Shown here piece after piece: positions 8,398 to 17,467 of a DNA stretch of 64,000 bases (position 1 is the stretch's first letter; every line of letters starts with the position of its first letter). A model generated the notes under the pieces. The model did not search any database and was not told the DNA's origin. It saw nothing but the letters and a program-made list of their open reading frames with translations. The stretch comes from Mucilaginibacter sp. cycad4 (GTDB lineage: Bacteria > Bacteroidota > Bacteroidia > Sphingobacteriales > Sphingobacteriaceae): NCBI RefSeq assembly GCF_034263275.1, contig NZ_CP139559.1, positions 4,960,001-5,024,000 on the forward strand, written 5' to 3'. The position numbers and the translations under genes were made by a program.

Positions 8398-9327
8398 TTG
8401 AAAAATAATATTCTTATTGTTGATGATGTGCACGCCATATTTATGGAGCAGGCCGAGGCCAAAGGTTATACCTGCGATTACCGCCCCCTGATTAAGGCTG
8501 ACGAAGCTATGCAGATCATAGGCGACTATGCAGGCCTGGTGATCCGCTCAAAATTCAGGGTGGATCAAGCTGTGCTTGATGCTGCCACTAACTTACAATT
8601 CATAGCCCGCGCGGGCGCCGGTATGGATAATATTGATGAAGATTATGCTGCTCAAAAAGGCATAACCCTCATTAACGCACCCGAAGGCAACTCGGACGCC
8701 GTTGGTGAACATGCCATAGGTTTACTGCTGTCATTAATGAACAACCTGAACCGCGGCGATGCCGAAATTCGCGGGGGCAAATGGCAGCGCGAAGCTAACC
8801 GGGGTTACGAACTTAAAGGCAAAACCGTTGGTATTATTGGCTATGGCCACATGGGCAGCAGCTTTGCCCGTAAGCTTTCGGGCTTCCAGGTAAATGTGAT
8901 TGCTTATGACAAATATAAAACCGGCTTCAGCGATAAATATGCGCGCGAGGTAAGCATGGAAGAAATTGTAAAGCACAGCGATGTGTTAAGCCTGCACATT
9001 CCGTTAACAACCGAAACCAATGGACTGGTTGATGATGAATACCTGTTCCATTTTAAAAAACCTATATTTTTCTTAAATACGTCGCGCGGCAAAACTGCTA
9101 AAGTAAGTGCCGTACTGAACGCCCTGCGCGAAGGCAAAATTTTAGGAGCAGGTTTAGATGTACTGGAAGTTGAAAAATTCCCTGCCCTTGCCGAACAACA
9201 ATGGTTTGAGGAATTAAAACAAAGCGGCAAAGTACTGTTAAGCCCTCACGTTGCCGGCTGGACATTTGATTCATACCGGAAGATCAGCGAGGTAATGGCC
9301 GAGAAGCTGGTTGATTTGAAGGAGTAG
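8398..9327 (+). CDS. D-2-hydroxyacid dehydrogenase, probable D-3-phosphoglycerate dehydrogenase
   Basis: NAD-dependent oxidoreductase of the SerA/hydroxyacid family; the likely substrate is 3-phosphoglycerate (serine synthesis). The Rossmann motif GIIGYGHMG lies near residue 145, the substrate-binding Arg in LNTSRGKT near 230, and the catalytic His in LLSPHVAGW near 284, with a Glu between them in VLEVEKFP. The 309 aa lack the C-terminal ACT domain of long SerA forms. The start is TTG; the first in-frame ATG would cut off the first beta strand ILIVDD. Substrate is inferred, not shown. Confidence 0.85.
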   Translation: MKNNILIVDDVHAIFMEQAEAKGYTCDYRPLIKADEAMQIIGDYAGLVIRSKFRVDQAVLDAATNLQFIARAGAGMDNIDEDYAAQKGITLINAPEGNSDAVGEHAIGLLLSLMNNLNRGDAEIRGGKWQREANRGYELKGKTVGIIGYGHMGSSFARKLSGFQVNVIAYDKYKTGFSDKYAREVSMEEIVKHSDVLSLHIPLTTETNGLVDDEYLFHFKKPIFFLNTSRGKTAKVSAVLNALREGKILGAGLDVLEVEKFPALAEQQWFEELKQSGKVLLSPHVAGWTFDSYRKISEVMAEKLVDLKE

Positions 9328-9507
9328 GCAGGTTATCAGGCCACATATCTTTAATAATTTGACAGCGCATGAATGGCCGGTGAGCGGCACGAAAAAGAAA
9401 TCGTCTACACCATGCATAGTTAATAAGGCATGGTGCAGAAGATTTCCGCTCACATACATTTCCGGGCTGGGTTTGTAGAAATGACAACCGGATATTTGAT
9501 ATATTCG

Positions 9508-9786
9508 TTACGCTGTTTCCTTGTACAATACCATGCCGGCGTGGTAAAACACGCCATCCCTGAAATCGCCTTCGGCGGTAAAGCCGGTATCATCAAGATA
9601 TTCAACGTGGTTCCCTAATACGCTGTAATAACCTGTGTAGGCATTTTGTTTGTCGCCCCGGGCCTCAGTGTAGCGACCGTTAGGCAAAAATTCGTGACGG
9701 ATAAACCCGTCGCGGGTAATCCACACACCTATATAATGGTGAGCATTTATTGTTGTATTGCTGTTGAAAGCGTTAGTTCTTTCCAT
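9508..9786 (-). CDS. Atu4866-family small protein
   Basis: A 92-aa protein with YIGVWITRDGFIRHEFLPNGRYTEARG and YLDDTGFTAEGDF, typical of the Atu4866 family (a small beta-barrel often found beside oxidoreductases). Its biochemical role is not known. The start overlaps the 3' end of the upstream dehydrogenase gene by 40 bases, so the two are probably translated from one message. No signal peptide. Confidence 0.8.
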   Translation of the reverse strand: MERTNAFNSNTTINAHHYIGVWITRDGFIRHEFLPNGRYTEARGDKQNAYTGYYSVLGNHVEYLDDTGFTAEGDFRDGVFYHAGMVLYKETA

Positions 9787-10592
9787 GTTTCTAATTCGTT
9801 TTGAACGAATGCCAGCTTTTGTTCTGCCAGGCCATACGCATCCTCGCCCAAAAACAAATTAAGCGGCGGCTTGGCTTCTGTGGTTATGCTGATCATGGCT
9901 GCGGCTGCCTTTTCAGGGTCGCCGGCCTGTTGCTGGTCCATGTCGTTCTGGTGAAAATTAATTGCATCGCGTACATTCTGATAGTCGGCTATCTGGTTTT
10001 GAGGCACTGCCAATGAACCGGTTGAAAGGAAGTTAGTCCTGAAATAACCTGGCTGTACAATAGTAACCTTAATGCCAAAGGGCGCCACTTCGGCCGATAA
10101 TGTTTCGGAGAAACCATTAACGGCAAATTTGGTAGCACAATAAATACCTGCACCCGCGAACGCCCCTGTGAATCCGCCTATCGATGATACATTTAAAATA
10201 TGACCTGATTTTTGAGCACGCAAATAAGGCAGCACTTTGCGGATCACATTCAATGATCCAAATACGTTAACCTCAAAGTTATCACGGGCCTCGCGGTCGG
10301 TCAATTCTTCAATACCGCCCAATAAGCCGTAACCGGCGTTGTTGACAATAACGTCAATTTTTCCGAAGGTTTTTACAGTATGCTCAACCGCTTCCTGTAC
10401 ACTATCTTCGCTGGTTAAGTTAACGGCGAGTGGCAAAAACTGCTCGTTTTGCGTGTCAACTGCTTTGGTCAGATCGCTTAAATTGCGCGATGTAGCGGCT
10501 ACTTTATAGCCTTCATTCAATAGCTTTTTTATTAAGGCAAGTCCCAGTCCTTTTGAGGCACCAGTTACAAACCATACTTTGTTGTTTTCCAT
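9747..10592 (-). CDS. Short-chain dehydrogenase/reductase 1
   Basis: Classical SDR of 281 aa. The cofactor motif TGASKGLGLALIKKL is near the N-terminus, NNAGYG near residue 86, and the catalytic Ser-Tyr-Lys is seen as NVSSIGG then YCATKFAV. An Arg in the second strand (ATSRN) suggests NADP use. It is close in sequence to the SDR at 11455-12288, sharing MxNNKVWFxTGASKG and the FGKIDVVINNAGYG-type segment, so the two are paralogues. Substrate unknown. Third of a minus-strand run that begins at the AraC gene. Confidence 0.9.
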   Translation of the reverse strand: MENNKVWFVTGASKGLGLALIKKLLNEGYKVAATSRNLSDLTKAVDTQNEQFLPLAVNLTSEDSVQEAVEHTVKTFGKIDVIVNNAGYGLLGGIEELTDREARDNFEVNVFGSLNVIRKVLPYLRAQKSGHILNVSSIGGFTGAFAGAGIYCATKFAVNGFSETLSAEVAPFGIKVTIVQPGYFRTNFLSTGSLAVPQNQIADYQNVRDAINFHQNDMDQQQAGDPEKAAAAMISITTEAKPPLNLFLGEDAYGLAEQKLAFVQNELETWKELTLSTAIQQ

Positions 10593-10680
10593 ATGTTGTA
10601 TTTTGATAGATTTTGATTTTACTTGTTACGATTTTAGTGATTGTTTATGATTTTCACCTATTTTGACAGGATGACTGATA

Positions 10681-11412
10681 TTAGCGTGTTTGCCCAAGCG
10701 GCCGTACCACCACCTCGTTAACAGAGATATTACCCGGCTGGCTTATAGCGTAAATCACCGCGTTGGCTATAGCCTCCTCATCAAGTTTTGGCATGTTGGC
10801 AAGGTTGCCGTACAAGCGCCTAATCTTCGGACTGGTAATGTCATACCCTAACTCGGATTTTGTAGCACCGGGGTAAATGGTTGTTACCTTAATGGTTTGG
10901 GCCACTTCCTCGCGCAGGGTTTCCATAATAGCCTTAACCGCGAATTTGGTGCCGCTGTAAACCCCGATGCCCGGCGAGGTTTTTAAACCGCCAACCGATG
11001 ATGTGGAGAGGATATGCCCCTGGCCGCGTTCAAGCATGTGGGGCAGTACAGCATTAATCCCGTACAATACACCCTTAATATTAATGTCGATCATTTTGTC
11101 CCACTCATCAACATGACCTTCTTCAAAAAAAGATATGGGCATGATGCCGGCATTGTTCCACATTACATCAACGCGGCCAAATTTGGCTATGGCTTGTTGG
11201 ATGACGTTATCCAGGTCGGTTCGCCTGGCAACATCAGTTAATACATAAATGGCATTTTCGCCAATTTCCTGTACCAGGTCTTTCAACTGACTTTCGCGGC
11301 GGGCAGCCAAAACCACTTTGGCTCCAAGTTGTGCCAGCTTGCGGGCAGCAGATGCACCGATGCCACTGCTGGCACCGGTTATTACAATCACTTTATCCTT
11401 GATACTTTCCAT
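10681..11412 (-). CDS. Short-chain dehydrogenase/reductase 2
   Basis: Classical SDR of 243 aa with TGASSGIGASAARKL, WNNAGIMP, STSSVGG and the catalytic YSGTKFAVK. The second-strand motif AARRES suggests NADP. Less like its two neighbours than they are like each other; it resembles the YdfG/oxidoreductase branch of the family. It lies 42 bases after the next upstream SDR gene and probably shares its transcript. Substrate unknown. Confidence 0.9.
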   Translation of the reverse strand: MESIKDKVIVITGASSGIGASAARKLAQLGAKVVLAARRESQLKDLVQEIGENAIYVLTDVARRTDLDNVIQQAIAKFGRVDVMWNNAGIMPISFFEEGHVDEWDKMIDINIKGVLYGINAVLPHMLERGQGHILSTSSVGGLKTSPGIGVYSGTKFAVKAIMETLREEVAQTIKVTTIYPGATKSELGYDITSPKIRRLYGNLANMPKLDEEAIANAVIYAISQPGNISVNEVVVRPLGQTR

Positions 11413-11454
11413 TTATTGTTTATATAGGTAGATATAGGGTAAACGGAATTAAAT

Positions 11455-12288
11455 TTAGAAATCAGTTGAGCAGGTTACATCCTCCCACTGCCTTATTTCA
11501 CTGTGTAAAGTATCAAGCTTTGCCAAAGCGCGATTGTATGCATCGCCGCCTAATAACAGGTATAATGGTGGGTTTTCTTCATAAACTGTGTTGATAATAG
11601 CAGTCGCCGCTTTTTCCGGGTCACCGGCTTGCTTGCCGTCCATTTTGAGATATTTGTTATGAGTGGCACGTACTTCTGTATAATCATCAATTTGATTGTC
11701 AGTAATTGAAAGTGACCCTGCAGTAAGAAAACTCGTGCGAAAAGCGCCCGGAGCAACTACGGTTACCTTAATGCCAAATTCTTTAACATCCGCAGCAAGT
11801 ACTTCCGAAATACCGATCACCGCGTATTTAGCTCCGGCATAAATTGCCCAGCCTGTGTTGGCTGTAATACCGGCAATAGATGAAATGTTGATGATATGGC
11901 CTGAGCGCTGCCTACGCAGGTAAGGCATTACCGCACGGACCACGTTCAGCGTTCCAAATACGTTTACATCAAATGCCATGCGTGTTTCGGCATCACTAAG
12001 TTCTTCAATAGCGCCACCTATGCCATAACCGGCATTGTTGATAACTACATCGATACGGCCAAAAGCTTCATAAGTGTGTTGTAATGCGAGCGATACGCTG
12101 CTATCGTTTACCAGATCGACCTGTAGGGGTAAAAAACTATTGCTTGTTGTATTAACCGCAGCGGTTAATTCCTGTAAATTTCTGGAAGTAGCGGCAACAA
12201 GCTGTCCTGCACCCAGTAGTTGTTTTACTAAGCTGAGGCCAAAACCTTTCGAAGCCCCGGTAATAAACCATACTTTGTTGTTGTCCAT
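11455..12288 (-). CDS. Short-chain dehydrogenase/reductase 3
   Basis: Classical SDR of 277 aa, with TGASKGFGLSLVKQL, INNAGYGIGG, NISSIAG and YAGAKYAVIG (catalytic Tyr and Lys). It is the first SDR after the AraC gene and a paralogue of the SDR at 9747-10592. A TAACTTTG box lies 34 bases upstream. The AraC regulator next door on the same strand is the natural candidate for its control. Substrate unknown. Confidence 0.9.
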   Translation of the reverse strand: MDNNKVWFITGASKGFGLSLVKQLLGAGQLVAATSRNLQELTAAVNTTSNSFLPLQVDLVNDSSVSLALQHTYEAFGRIDVVINNAGYGIGGAIEELSDAETRMAFDVNVFGTLNVVRAVMPYLRRQRSGHIINISSIAGITANTGWAIYAGAKYAVIGISEVLAADVKEFGIKVTVVAPGAFRTSFLTAGSLSITDNQIDDYTEVRATHNKYLKMDGKQAGDPEKAATAIINTVYEENPPLYLLLGGDAYNRALAKLDTLHSEIRQWEDVTCSTDF

Positions 12289-12321
12289 AAAAATTGTTTG
12301 CTTTGTTTATTTGAGATAAAA

Positions 12322-12329
12322 CAAAGTTA
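12322..12329 (-). promoter_or_regulatory. Possible -7 box (TAACTTTG) for the SDR cluster
   Basis: On the minus strand the sequence reads TAACTTTG, matching TAnnTTTG, 33 bases before the start of the first SDR gene. No convincing -33 element at 19-21 bases was seen. Confidence 0.4.
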
Positions 12330-12381
12330 CAGCAGCAACAAAGGGGGCGCATTACATTAATCAAACCAAAGGTTACAAAAT

Positions 12382-13284
12382 TCAAACATTTCGAAATGAA
12401 CTTGGCGTTTGTTGGGTTTGTTTCTTGAAAAAGTTATTAAAATGTGTAGGCTCCTCAAAGCCCAGGCAGTAGCCAATTTCAGAAATATTCCAGTCGGTAT
12501 GCCTTAATAATGATTTGGCTTCGCTCAGCAGCCTGTCGGCAATATGATCGGTAGTGGTCTTGCCTGTGGTGTCGCGAATGGCCCTGTTGAGGTGGTTTAC
12601 ATGCACCGAAAGCCGTTGTGCAAAATCATTTGCCGATCGCAATGCAAACCGTTGCGAAGGGGTTTCAATAGGAAACTGCCGTTCCAGCAACTCGGTAAAT
12701 ACCGATGTTATGCGCGATTTGGCATCTACATGTTTATAAACATTTTCGGATGGTTCCGTTTTAAGCGCATAATAAATTACCTCCGTAACATAATTGCGGA
12801 GCAGATCATATTTAAAGGCATACTCGGTATTGATCTCAGACAGCATTTTCTGAAAAAGAGCGGTTACATAGGCATCCTGTTCATCATTTAAGGCGTAAAC
12901 CGGCTTGGCATTAAGGCCAAACATCGGGAACTCGCTTAACCCTGTCCTGAATTTCTCCAGAAAAAACTCCTCGGTAAATATGCAGAAGAAACCTGTTCGA
13001 TCATCAGACATGTGCTCAAATGTATAAGGTACCATGGCGCTGAAGAACATCAGCGTTGAGCCCGAAAGCTTGATACTTTTATCGGCATAGTGAATGATGT
13101 TATCGCCGCGCATCAGGCTGATCTTATAAAAGGTACGGCGGCTGTAGGTTACCTGCTTGGCGTTAGGGCCAATACAATCCTCTATCCTGAATACATTAAA
13201 GTGACCGATGCTTTGCTGAAGGTTACCGGGCAGCCAGTTAACCTTTCTTTGATAAAAATCTTGAAGTGTTTCTGCTTTCGACAT
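12382..13284 (-). CDS. AraC-family transcriptional regulator
   Basis: A 300-aa regulator with an N-terminal cupin-like sensing domain (about 1-170) and a C-terminal AraC/XylS double helix-turn-helix (about 200-298), seen as FAQRLSVHVNHLNRAIRDTTGKTT and WNISEIGYCLGFEEPTHFNNFFKK. The last segment is the typical second HTH of the family. It is followed by three SDR genes on the same strand and likely controls them. A strong -33/-7 promoter lies directly upstream and ends only five bases before the ATG. Confidence 0.9.
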   Translation of the reverse strand: MSKAETLQDFYQRKVNWLPGNLQQSIGHFNVFRIEDCIGPNAKQVTYSRRTFYKISLMRGDNIIHYADKSIKLSGSTLMFFSAMVPYTFEHMSDDRTGFFCIFTEEFFLEKFRTGLSEFPMFGLNAKPVYALNDEQDAYVTALFQKMLSEINTEYAFKYDLLRNYVTEVIYYALKTEPSENVYKHVDAKSRITSVFTELLERQFPIETPSQRFALRSANDFAQRLSVHVNHLNRAIRDTTGKTTTDHIADRLLSEAKSLLRHTDWNISEIGYCLGFEEPTHFNNFFKKQTQQTPSSFRNV

Positions 13285-13288
13285 GTAA

Positions 13289-13321
13289 CAAAGTTACAAA
13301 AATCAAACCGAGGCGTCAAAA
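13289..13321 (-). promoter_or_regulatory. Bacteroidetes-type promoter of the AraC gene
   Basis: Read on the minus strand: a TTTTG -33 element, exactly 20 bases, then TAACTTTG. This matches the TTG-N19-21-TAnnTTTG pattern closely. The -7 box is four bases from the start codon, so transcription should begin at or within a few bases of the ATG, giving a leaderless or nearly leaderless message. Confidence 0.65.
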
Positions 13322-13352
13322 CAAGGATAATTTATTGTTCTTTTGCAAATAA

Positions 13353-13385
13353 AAAAGCCTGTAAATCGATAATTTACAGGCTTTT
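13353..13385. terminator. Bidirectional hairpin terminator
   Basis: Perfect 14-bp stem AAAAGCCTGTAAAT / ATTTACAGGCTTTT with a 5-base loop. A and T runs on the two sides make it usable from either strand. It shields the AraC promoter from transcription coming from fic. Confidence 0.75.
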
Positions 13386-13811
13386 AGGCAATTTTGACAT
13401 CTTTTAGCGGAATGGACGGAACCGGTTTTGGCTAGCCTACTCACAACTATATACCTCATTGAGAAGTGATTATAAAATCAACTACCGCCCTTGTTACCCG
13501 AAAAGTTACCCTATAACTTTGGTTCTATTTTGACGATTCTTGGAAAGAACATGTTTCTTAATTCAAAATTAACGATTTTTTTTAACACTATGCAGTTTTT
13601 AGCCCCGCAATAATCATCTCAATTTCTCTCACTAAAAATAGTAACCCGGAATAAATTAAAAAAACGCACCCTCTTGCCAATTTGATTTATTCTACGTAAA
13701 GATATGAGCGGCATATTCACCAATTACCGGTAGCTTTTTTTGATCCATTGAGGTCGCTTATTTCTCATTTATAGCGTTGGTAGTTAACACTTCCGGTAGG
13801 TAATGACTACC
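13386..13811. other. Non-coding stretch between the AraC promoter region and fic
   Basis: About 425 bases without a credible gene. It holds scattered poly-T and poly-A runs and two partial TACCGGTAG-like palindromes near 13720 and 13790. No conserved gene remnant was recognised in any frame. Confidence 0.5.
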
Positions 13812-14951
13812 CTACTCACCTAATATGCGATATAGTTCAAGATTTAAATAATAGTTATTCCCCTCCATGCTCCTCTTTTCAAGAATACGCATTTTGGCTA
13901 ATTCATCTAGATATTTCCTCGCCGTATTTTCCGCATAAATCCCCGACGTTGTCAAGTGTTTCACCTTGGTATAAGGTTGGGTAAATAGTGCGTTTACCAA
14001 TGATTCGGGCCGTGCTATATTTGAGTCGGCGACCACTGCCTGTAAAATCGAATCCTTTGCATTAATAATATCATTGATTTTGTCGTAGGTAAGGTTCGCT
14101 GTCGCTTCAATGGCTTTCAATATATAAATTAGCCAAGTTTTCCAATCCCCTCTTTGAGTTACTCCGGCCAGCCCGCTGTAGTAATCATCTTTATGATCCA
14201 TGATATATTTACTTAAGAATAGGATAGGATAGTCCAATAAGCCCTTTTGTGTGAGGTAATGAATATTAAATATCCGGCCAGCCCGGCCATTCCCATCTGT
14301 GAAAGGGTGGATTGCCTCGAATTGCAAGTGTCCGATACCCATTTTCAGAAGCGGGTCTACCGGAAATTGTTTATCATCGTTTACAAATTCTATCAGGTTA
14401 GCTAGCTTCGCTTCGACAATACCCGGCCCCCTCGGAGGAGTATAAAATGCTTTACCGGCATTGGAGCCTGATCCTCCTTGTTTAATATATATTCCGGATG
14501 AGGGCAGGCGTATGCCATCGTTTAATTCTTTGATTTCTCTATATATGGATATAAAATATGCTTCGTCGAATGTATCGTTCCTTTTCAGATAATCGTATCC
14601 TTTCCAAAGTGCTTCCCGGTACTTCAGGACTTCTTTTGATGCCCCATGCAGCTGCTCTATACGCTGTTCGCTAAAAGCTTTATACAATTCATCATCAGTT
14701 GTAAAAATATTTTCAATAGCACTTGACGCTTTGGCCTCCTGCAAACTAATGGAATTAATGAGTAATCCCTGATTAGGAATTGCAATGCTTCGCCCTTGTA
14801 ACCTCCCCAACGCGGCCTTTGCATTGCCTAATTGCGCATATACTTCTACGGTTTCGTAAAGGGTTTTATCTATAGGTAATTCGGGTAAACCGTTCCAAGG
14901 GATATTACGATCAGGATTAACTTGGTAGGGCATGCTATTGTTTTTATACAT
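13812..14951 (-). CDS. Fic-family protein, class II, with C-terminal winged helix
   Basis: Fic enzymes transfer AMP or related groups to target proteins. The active-site motif HPFTDGNGRAGR lies at residues 215-226 (His215 catalytic). The inhibitory helix motif (S/T)xxxE(G/N) is present N-terminal to it as SSAIEN (Ser76 to Asn81, Glu80 blocking ATP), which makes this a class II, self-inhibited Fic. Residues about 300-379 look like a winged helix-turn-helix (YTKVKHLTTSGIYAENTARKYLDEL). An ATG six codons later is an alternative start. The upstream inverted-repeat array overlaps its start codon, pointing to self-regulation. Target protein unknown. Confidence 0.9.
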   Translation of the reverse strand: MYKNNSMPYQVNPDRNIPWNGLPELPIDKTLYETVEVYAQLGNAKAALGRLQGRSIAIPNQGLLINSISLQEAKASSAIENIFTTDDELYKAFSEQRIEQLHGASKEVLKYREALWKGYDYLKRNDTFDEAYFISIYREIKELNDGIRLPSSGIYIKQGGSGSNAGKAFYTPPRGPGIVEAKLANLIEFVNDDKQFPVDPLLKMGIGHLQFEAIHPFTDGNGRAGRIFNIHYLTQKGLLDYPILFLSKYIMDHKDDYYSGLAGVTQRGDWKTWLIYILKAIEATANLTYDKINDIINAKDSILQAVVADSNIARPESLVNALFTQPYTKVKHLTTSGIYAENTARKYLDELAKMRILEKRSMEGNNYYLNLELYRILGE

Positions 14952-15121
14952 TAAAAATCAATAATTTTAATGTTAGAGTGGTTTTATGACATCAAATATA
15001 CATATAATCAATAGGGCTAACATTAAAGTATTTAAATTTTAATGTTAGTCTACATTATGCCCTTTAAACAGGTACGCCTATCTATGCCTAACATCATTTT
15101 TTTTCTATTTTAATGTTAGGC
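14948..15121. promoter_or_regulatory. Array of three spaced inverted repeats (TTTTAATGTTAG) upstream of fic
   Basis: TTTTAATGTTAG occurs three times in one orientation at 14965, 15037 and 15108, 71-72 bases apart. Each copy has an inverted partner upstream: ACATTAAAA at 14948, CTAACATTAAA at 15017 and GCCTAACAT at 15086. The first pair covers the fic start codon (14949-14951 on the minus strand). The regular spacing is close to seven helical turns. This looks like an operator array, perhaps for the winged helix of Fic itself; that link is inference. Confidence 0.6.
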
Positions 15122-15458
15122 GGGATAAACCGCACTTGATCGACCTACTTGCCAATCTTAAAAATGACCACCTTCAGTACTTGTATTTAAATCCCTACGG
15201 TGAGAAAATAATTGGTAAAAAGGGGGTTAGTGCTATTGATTCGTCCATATAGACAGGCAAACCGTAGTGCTGAAAAAGAGTGTGCTAAATAGTTTAGAGG
15301 CAATTGTTTTAAAAGCGATCAATTGCTTGTAATCAAATCGTCGGAATAAGCTAAACGTCCGAGTTCCCCTGATATGCTGTCGTTAAACCAAACAAACATG
15401 CTATCATATAACGCCATTATATTATTCCAATGTTTAAAGGATGTAAAAACGAATTTAC
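15122..15458. other. Non-coding stretch between the operator array and the wecA relic
   Basis: About 340 bases. No open frame of note, no terminator and no recognisable gene fragment were found. Confidence 0.5.
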
Positions 15459-16543
15459 TTATTCATTTCCAGTTACACGACGAAAAACGGCATCCCGGCG
15501 TTTCTTCCTGCGTAACAATATGCTAATGCCCCAATCAGCGCCTGCAGATGTAAAAAATATAAGACTGATCAACAACGAATTGCCGAGTCCCTTAACAAAA
15601 AGACGCTCCCCTATCAATAATAAACTTATTACCGAAAGAAATAAAGTGGTCTGACCGTGGCTTAAGCCAAATTTTAATAACCAGCGATGAATATGGTTCC
15701 GGTCTGCTTTAAAAGGAGATTTTCCTTTCGACAGCCTTAATAAAAAACCCTTAACGTATCAAACACAGGTCCAGCCAGGATCGCGATAACCATAGAGGCA
15801 ATCCATTACTTGGCACCGTGCTTAACGAAATAAATTTCAGTGCCATTACCGCGGAAATCAAACCGATCATCAGGGCTCCGGTATCTCCCATGAAAATCTT
15901 GGCAGGTGCCAGGTTAAAACACAAAAAGCCAAGTATTGCACCCGACATAGTCAGACCAATTGCAGCAAGTTCGTATTGCCGGAGGTATATAAACAAAAAT
16001 GCGAAAGTACAATTCACAATAATACCTGTTGTGGCAACTAAGCCGTCTATACCATCAATCAGATTAAAGGAATTGACAATCAACATAATCAGCAAAATTG
16101 ATAATAAGGCACTTGGGATATAAGGCAAATTATAAATACCGAAGATACCGTACATACTGGTAACGCGGATATCGGCAGGCAAAACGACGCCCCCTGCGGC
16201 AAAAGCCTGAATCATAAATTTTGTGCTCGAATTTACTCCGTAAAGATCATCTTTTAATCCCATGGCAAACAAAATAATACATGCTGCCAACATATAATTA
16301 ACCAGCAGTGATTTATCAATTATTCCAACTATAAGCAATGTGATATTGAAGCTGACAAAAATCGCCACGCCGCCAAGACGTGGTATCCCATGATCATGCT
16401 CCTTCCGGAAATGCCCGACATCGTCGCACAAATGCCAGGCCCGCGCTACGTGCAAAACAGATGGAATACACATCCGGGTGACCAAGGTTGATAAACCACA
16501 ACGAGTAAATTGTAAAAAAAATGATACGGTCGTAAAAATTCAA
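15459..16543 (-). pseudogene. WecA/MraY-like polyprenyl-phosphate phosphoglycosyl transferase, three frameshifts
   Basis: An intact member would move a sugar-1-phosphate to undecaprenyl phosphate and start glycan synthesis at the membrane. The central frame (down from 16485) keeps RKEHDHGIPRLGG, MGLKDDLYG, NSFNLIDGIDGL and AKIFMGDTGA, with many membrane helices. It breaks three times. Near 16483 one extra base separates MNFYDRIIFFTIYSLWFINL from the rest. Near 15796-15800 one base is missing, and SMVIAILAGPVFDTLRV continues in another frame. At the A-run 15742-15747 one more base is missing, after which LLRLSKGKSPFKADRNHIHRWLL continues to a stop at 15459. The start is a TTG at 16543. Three independent breaks make sequencing error unlikely. 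Confidence 0.85.
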
Positions 16544-16614
16544 GCATAAACCGTATTTGATTAGCGTAAAAACTATTGCATCTTAATTATCAACGTAAAA
16601 TCGACGTCAGGTTT

Positions 16615-17361
16615 TCAAAAAAAATGTAAATACTGCCCCAATTTCCTGGCCGGCTTCAATAACAGCGCGACCAATGGAAATCTGATACCATTTTTACGCA
16701 TTGCCCGCAAGTCCGAACTCCAGGCTTTCACCCTGCCTTTGAAACTACCGTTGCTTACCCCTCCCAAATGCATTTTCACCATCACCCTATTCAAATAAAA
16801 AATACTCGCGCGAAACCTATGCACAAATCTTACCATCAATTCGTAGTCAGCCGCAGAACCGTATTCCAGGCTGTAAAAACCATATTTTTCAAACAGATCG
16901 CGCTTACAATAAAAGGTAGGATGGGGGGGCATAAAACCCCGGTTAAAGGAACTTCTTCCACACTTGTGGCTTTTCCATCTACGGATGATTTTGCCTGATG
17001 AATTGATATAGTCAAGATTCCCGTAAATAACATCAACCGCATTCTCCGAAAAGCCGGTGGCTATCGCAGATATAACTTCCTGATCAGCAAAAAAATCATC
17101 AGCGTTGAGAGTACCCACTATTGTGCCTGTTGCTAAACGGATCCCCTTATTCATCGCATCATAAATACCATGATCTGGCTCGGATACCAAAATATTGATA
17201 TGCGATTTATATTGGCTAATAATTTGCAAGGATCCATCGGTTGAGCCTCCGTCAATTATAATATACTCAATGTTATTGTAATCCTGACCGATGACTGATT
17301 CGATACATTTTTTTATAGTATCCTGTGCATTATAGATAATAGTGATAACCGAGATCTTCAA
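16615..17361 (-). CDS. Glycosyltransferase family 2
   Basis: A 248-aa GT-A enzyme of the WcaA-like type. SVITIIYNAQDTIKKCIESV opens the nucleotide-binding fold, IIDGGSTDGS gives the first Asp, and LNADDFF is the DXD-like metal site near residue 87. A YDAMNKGIRLATG segment sits between them. Start is TTG at 17361, divergent from the Wza-like gene with about 105 bases between. It is the only intact glycosyltransferase of the locus on the minus strand. Sugar donor and acceptor unknown. Confidence 0.88.
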   Translation of the reverse strand: MKISVITIIYNAQDTIKKCIESVIGQDYNNIEYIIIDGGSTDGSLQIISQYKSHINILVSEPDHGIYDAMNKGIRLATGTIVGTLNADDFFADQEVISAIATGFSENAVDVIYGNLDYINSSGKIIRRWKSHKCGRSSFNRGFMPPHPTFYCKRDLFEKYGFYSLEYGSAADYELMVRFVHRFRASIFYLNRVMVKMHLGGVSNGSFKGRVKAWSSDLRAMRKNGIRFPLVALLLKPARKLGQYLHFF

Positions 17362-17467
17362 CCTTGCAACTTTGGGAAAAATACAACGTATTAATACCCC
17401 GAAATTATGTAATTTTGACTTTGAAGCCTAATTATATTAAATATAACGTGGAACTTTATAGCTGAAC

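Noticed and set aside
15430-15654. Plus-strand frame of 74 codons
   Set aside because: It is antisense to the frameshifted C-terminus of the WecA-like pseudogene.
17410-17417. TAATTTTG box as the promoter of the EPS operon
   Set aside because: It matches the -7 consensus, but no -33 element lies at the required distance, so it was not called.
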